Shown here: piece after piece, positions 63,101 through 64,000 of the stretch
Position numbering within the stretch: position 1 is the stretch's first letter
Layout of the letters: the number at the start of each line of letters is the position of its first letter
Assembly: GCA_002914805.1 (NCBI GenBank)
Contig: JXTB01000580.1
Coordinates: forward strand, 127,768 to 191,767
Origin: Parasponia andersonii
Lineage: Eukaryota > Streptophyta > Magnoliopsida > Rosales > Cannabaceae
Direction: 5' to 3'
Length of the DNA stretch: 64,000 nucleotides
Translations under genes and position numbers: made by a program
Notes under the pieces: generated by a model
What the model was told of the DNA's origin: nothing
Database searches by the model: none
The model's input: the letters and a program-made list of their open reading frames with translations, nothing else

Positions 63101-63763
63101 CAAGAATTTCGCAACAGTACTCTGCAACAAACAAATTCCAACCATATCAAATTCTATTCAATTCAATTCAATCAAATCACTACTAAAAAAAAAAGAAAAA
63201 AAGAAAGAAAGAAACCCGGTGACCTGAACAAACGTCTCCATTTTGAGAAGCGAGAAGCCATAGCGAAGGACTGTGAGGACGGAGTTGGCGAGCGAAACAA
63301 GCTTCTGAACAAAGGGGAGGTCGGAGTCGAAGCCTAGGGTTTTGAAGACGAATTTCTTGCCATCCCAAATTCCCAAAGAGGGAGAGGAAGACGAAGAAGA
63401 GGAAGGCTCTTTAATGGTGAGATTGAGGAGCTTTGTGTATTCGAGGGCGTAGAAGTTCTTGGGATGGAGAATGGAGGCTCCGGCCTCGAAGATGTCGCCG
63501 GAGACATTGACGGTGGCCATGCGGCCTCCGACGACGCCGCTTCGCTCGAAGATTCGGATGCGGAAATCGGCATGATCGGGACTGGAGTAGAGGCGGAGGA
63601 AGTGGGCGAGAGAGGAGCCTCCGATGCCGGCGCCGACGATGCAGACGGCGGTGGGCTCCGCCGGCGGTGGTAGTGGTGGTGGTGGGTCTGTTGCTGAGAC
63701 TGAGAGGAGAAGAAGAAGAAGGAGAGAGAGAATGATGAGTGTGGGTGAGGTGACCACCACCAT
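60165..63763 (-). CDS. FCLY: Farnesylcysteine lyase (prenylcysteine oxidase), five exons
   Basis: FAD-dependent thioether oxidase that splits farnesylcysteine into cysteine, farnesal and hydrogen peroxide, the last step in turnover of prenylated proteins. In Arabidopsis its loss affects abscisic acid responses. Exons on the minus strand: 63763-63224, 63121-62948, 62439-62080, 61960-61785 and 60429-60165, all with GT-AG introns, giving 504 residues against about 500 for the Arabidopsis protein. Residues 1-24 form a hydrophobic signal sequence ending SVSA, then a proline-rich linker. GAGIGG at 44-49 is the dinucleotide-binding motif, with IFERSGVVGGRM at 71-82 and EAGASILHPKN near 93. Exon 3 carries the conserved YGQSVAISGLAGAVSLAG. 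The last exon has the family's LDGRHLYYVNAFENAASTME. The ATG at 63763 is chosen because no in-frame ATG lies upstream; a nine-codon upstream extension would need a TTG start. The frame is intact, so the gene is likely functional. Confidence 0.92.
61047..61104 (-). mobile_element. Short LINE 3'-end fragment in lyase intron 4
   Basis: On the minus strand, TTCAATAAAATTTTTCTCG and TTTCCTATC are followed by an A-run of about 11 bases. This closely resembles the 3' tail of plant L1-type LINEs. Only about 60 bases are present, so it is a severely 5'-truncated insertion. ATGATAGATA before and ATGATAAGAC after may be a decayed target duplication. It lies far from the splice sites of the 1355-bp intron. 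Confidence 0.5.
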
Positions 63764-64000
63764 AGCTGCAAAGGTTGAAGAAGGCTTCAAGTGTTTTTTC
63801 CGCTGACTTCTACAATTTCTTCTTCTTCTTCGGAGACTTTTACATCTGTTTTGGTTTTCAGTTGATTCACCAAATTTGTCAAACTAATTTTGTGTCTGAT
63901 AAATTAGGTTAAATATGCTCCTTAATATCTTTATTTTGATTAATATGCACGAGTTAAAAAACATTTGAAAAAAATACTTACGGACGAAAATACCCTTACT
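63764..64000 (-). promoter_or_regulatory. 5' UTR and promoter-proximal region of the lyase gene
   Basis: The minus strand upstream of the start has a GAA-rich leader (about 63815-63835) and then AT-rich sequence up to the window edge. No certain TATA box or transcription start is seen. The promoter continues beyond the window. Confidence 0.4.

Noticed and set aside
63334-63806. Several frames overlapping lyase exon 1 on both strands
   Set aside because: Shadows of the GC-rich exon. Only the frame with the FAD motif matches a protein family and continues into the later exons.
1-64000. CRISPR arrays, rRNA genes, bacterial operons or phage modules
   Set aside because: None seen. The repeats here are long, diverged and of transposon type, and genes have spliceosomal introns.

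Overview
The window is nuclear DNA of a flowering plant, most likely a eudicot. It is AT-rich, with spliced genes, a farnesylcysteine lyase gene, plant LTR retrotransposon lineages (SIRE-like Copia, chromodomain Gypsy), plant-type L1 and SINE pieces, a Helitron and several small inverted-repeat DNA transposons. Single N bases at 32905 and 56734 mark scaffold joins, so this is a draft assembly. I see no prokaryotic operon, CRISPR array, rRNA or intact tRNA gene.

Only one host gene looks complete: a five-exon farnesylcysteine lyase (prenylcysteine oxidase) gene on the minus strand at 60165-63763, giving 504 residues. A second host gene is a relic: four exons of a mitochondrial uncoupling-protein-like carrier at 8227-8998 (minus), missing both ends and carrying in-frame stops. 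A GA-rich promoter-like and leader-exon-like stretch sits just upstream of it. A third trace is a possible promoter with three CACGTG boxes and a leader exon at 51877-52220 (minus).

Left part (1-12000): AT-rich DNA, then a decayed tandem array of a roughly 0.88 kb four-block unit (886-4565), cut off by the 3' end of an L1-type LINE; a cluster of small palindromes of CACTA type; the carrier relic; a foldback element at 10246-10670; and a solo LTR with exact 5-bp duplications at 11090-11910.

Middle part (12027-29511): a nest of fossils. I read it as one old Gypsy-type solo LTR, bounded by TATGA on both sides, that later received a SIRE-like Copia element (13553-20615), a minus-strand solo LTR (21313-22791) and a chromodomain Gypsy element (23204-29136). 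Next come hAT-type debris and a solo LTR that the assembly appears to show twice around an N (32280-33701).

Right-middle part (35156-58453): Helitron helicase and N-terminal pieces lie on either side of a Tekay-type Gypsy fossil (36102-46425), which itself holds a minus-strand solo LTR. Two further solo LTRs of related type follow (48254-50835 and 56322-58405), each with exact 5-bp duplications. The second sits inside the right arm of a Mutator-like foldback element that has its own exact 9-bp duplication. A tRNA-derived SINE, an hAT MITE with an exact 8-bp duplication and a 901-bp non-LTR insertion with a 17-bp duplication complete the accessory DNA before the lyase gene.

All boundaries, duplications and similarities were read by eye. 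Family names rest on recalled motifs and not on a search.
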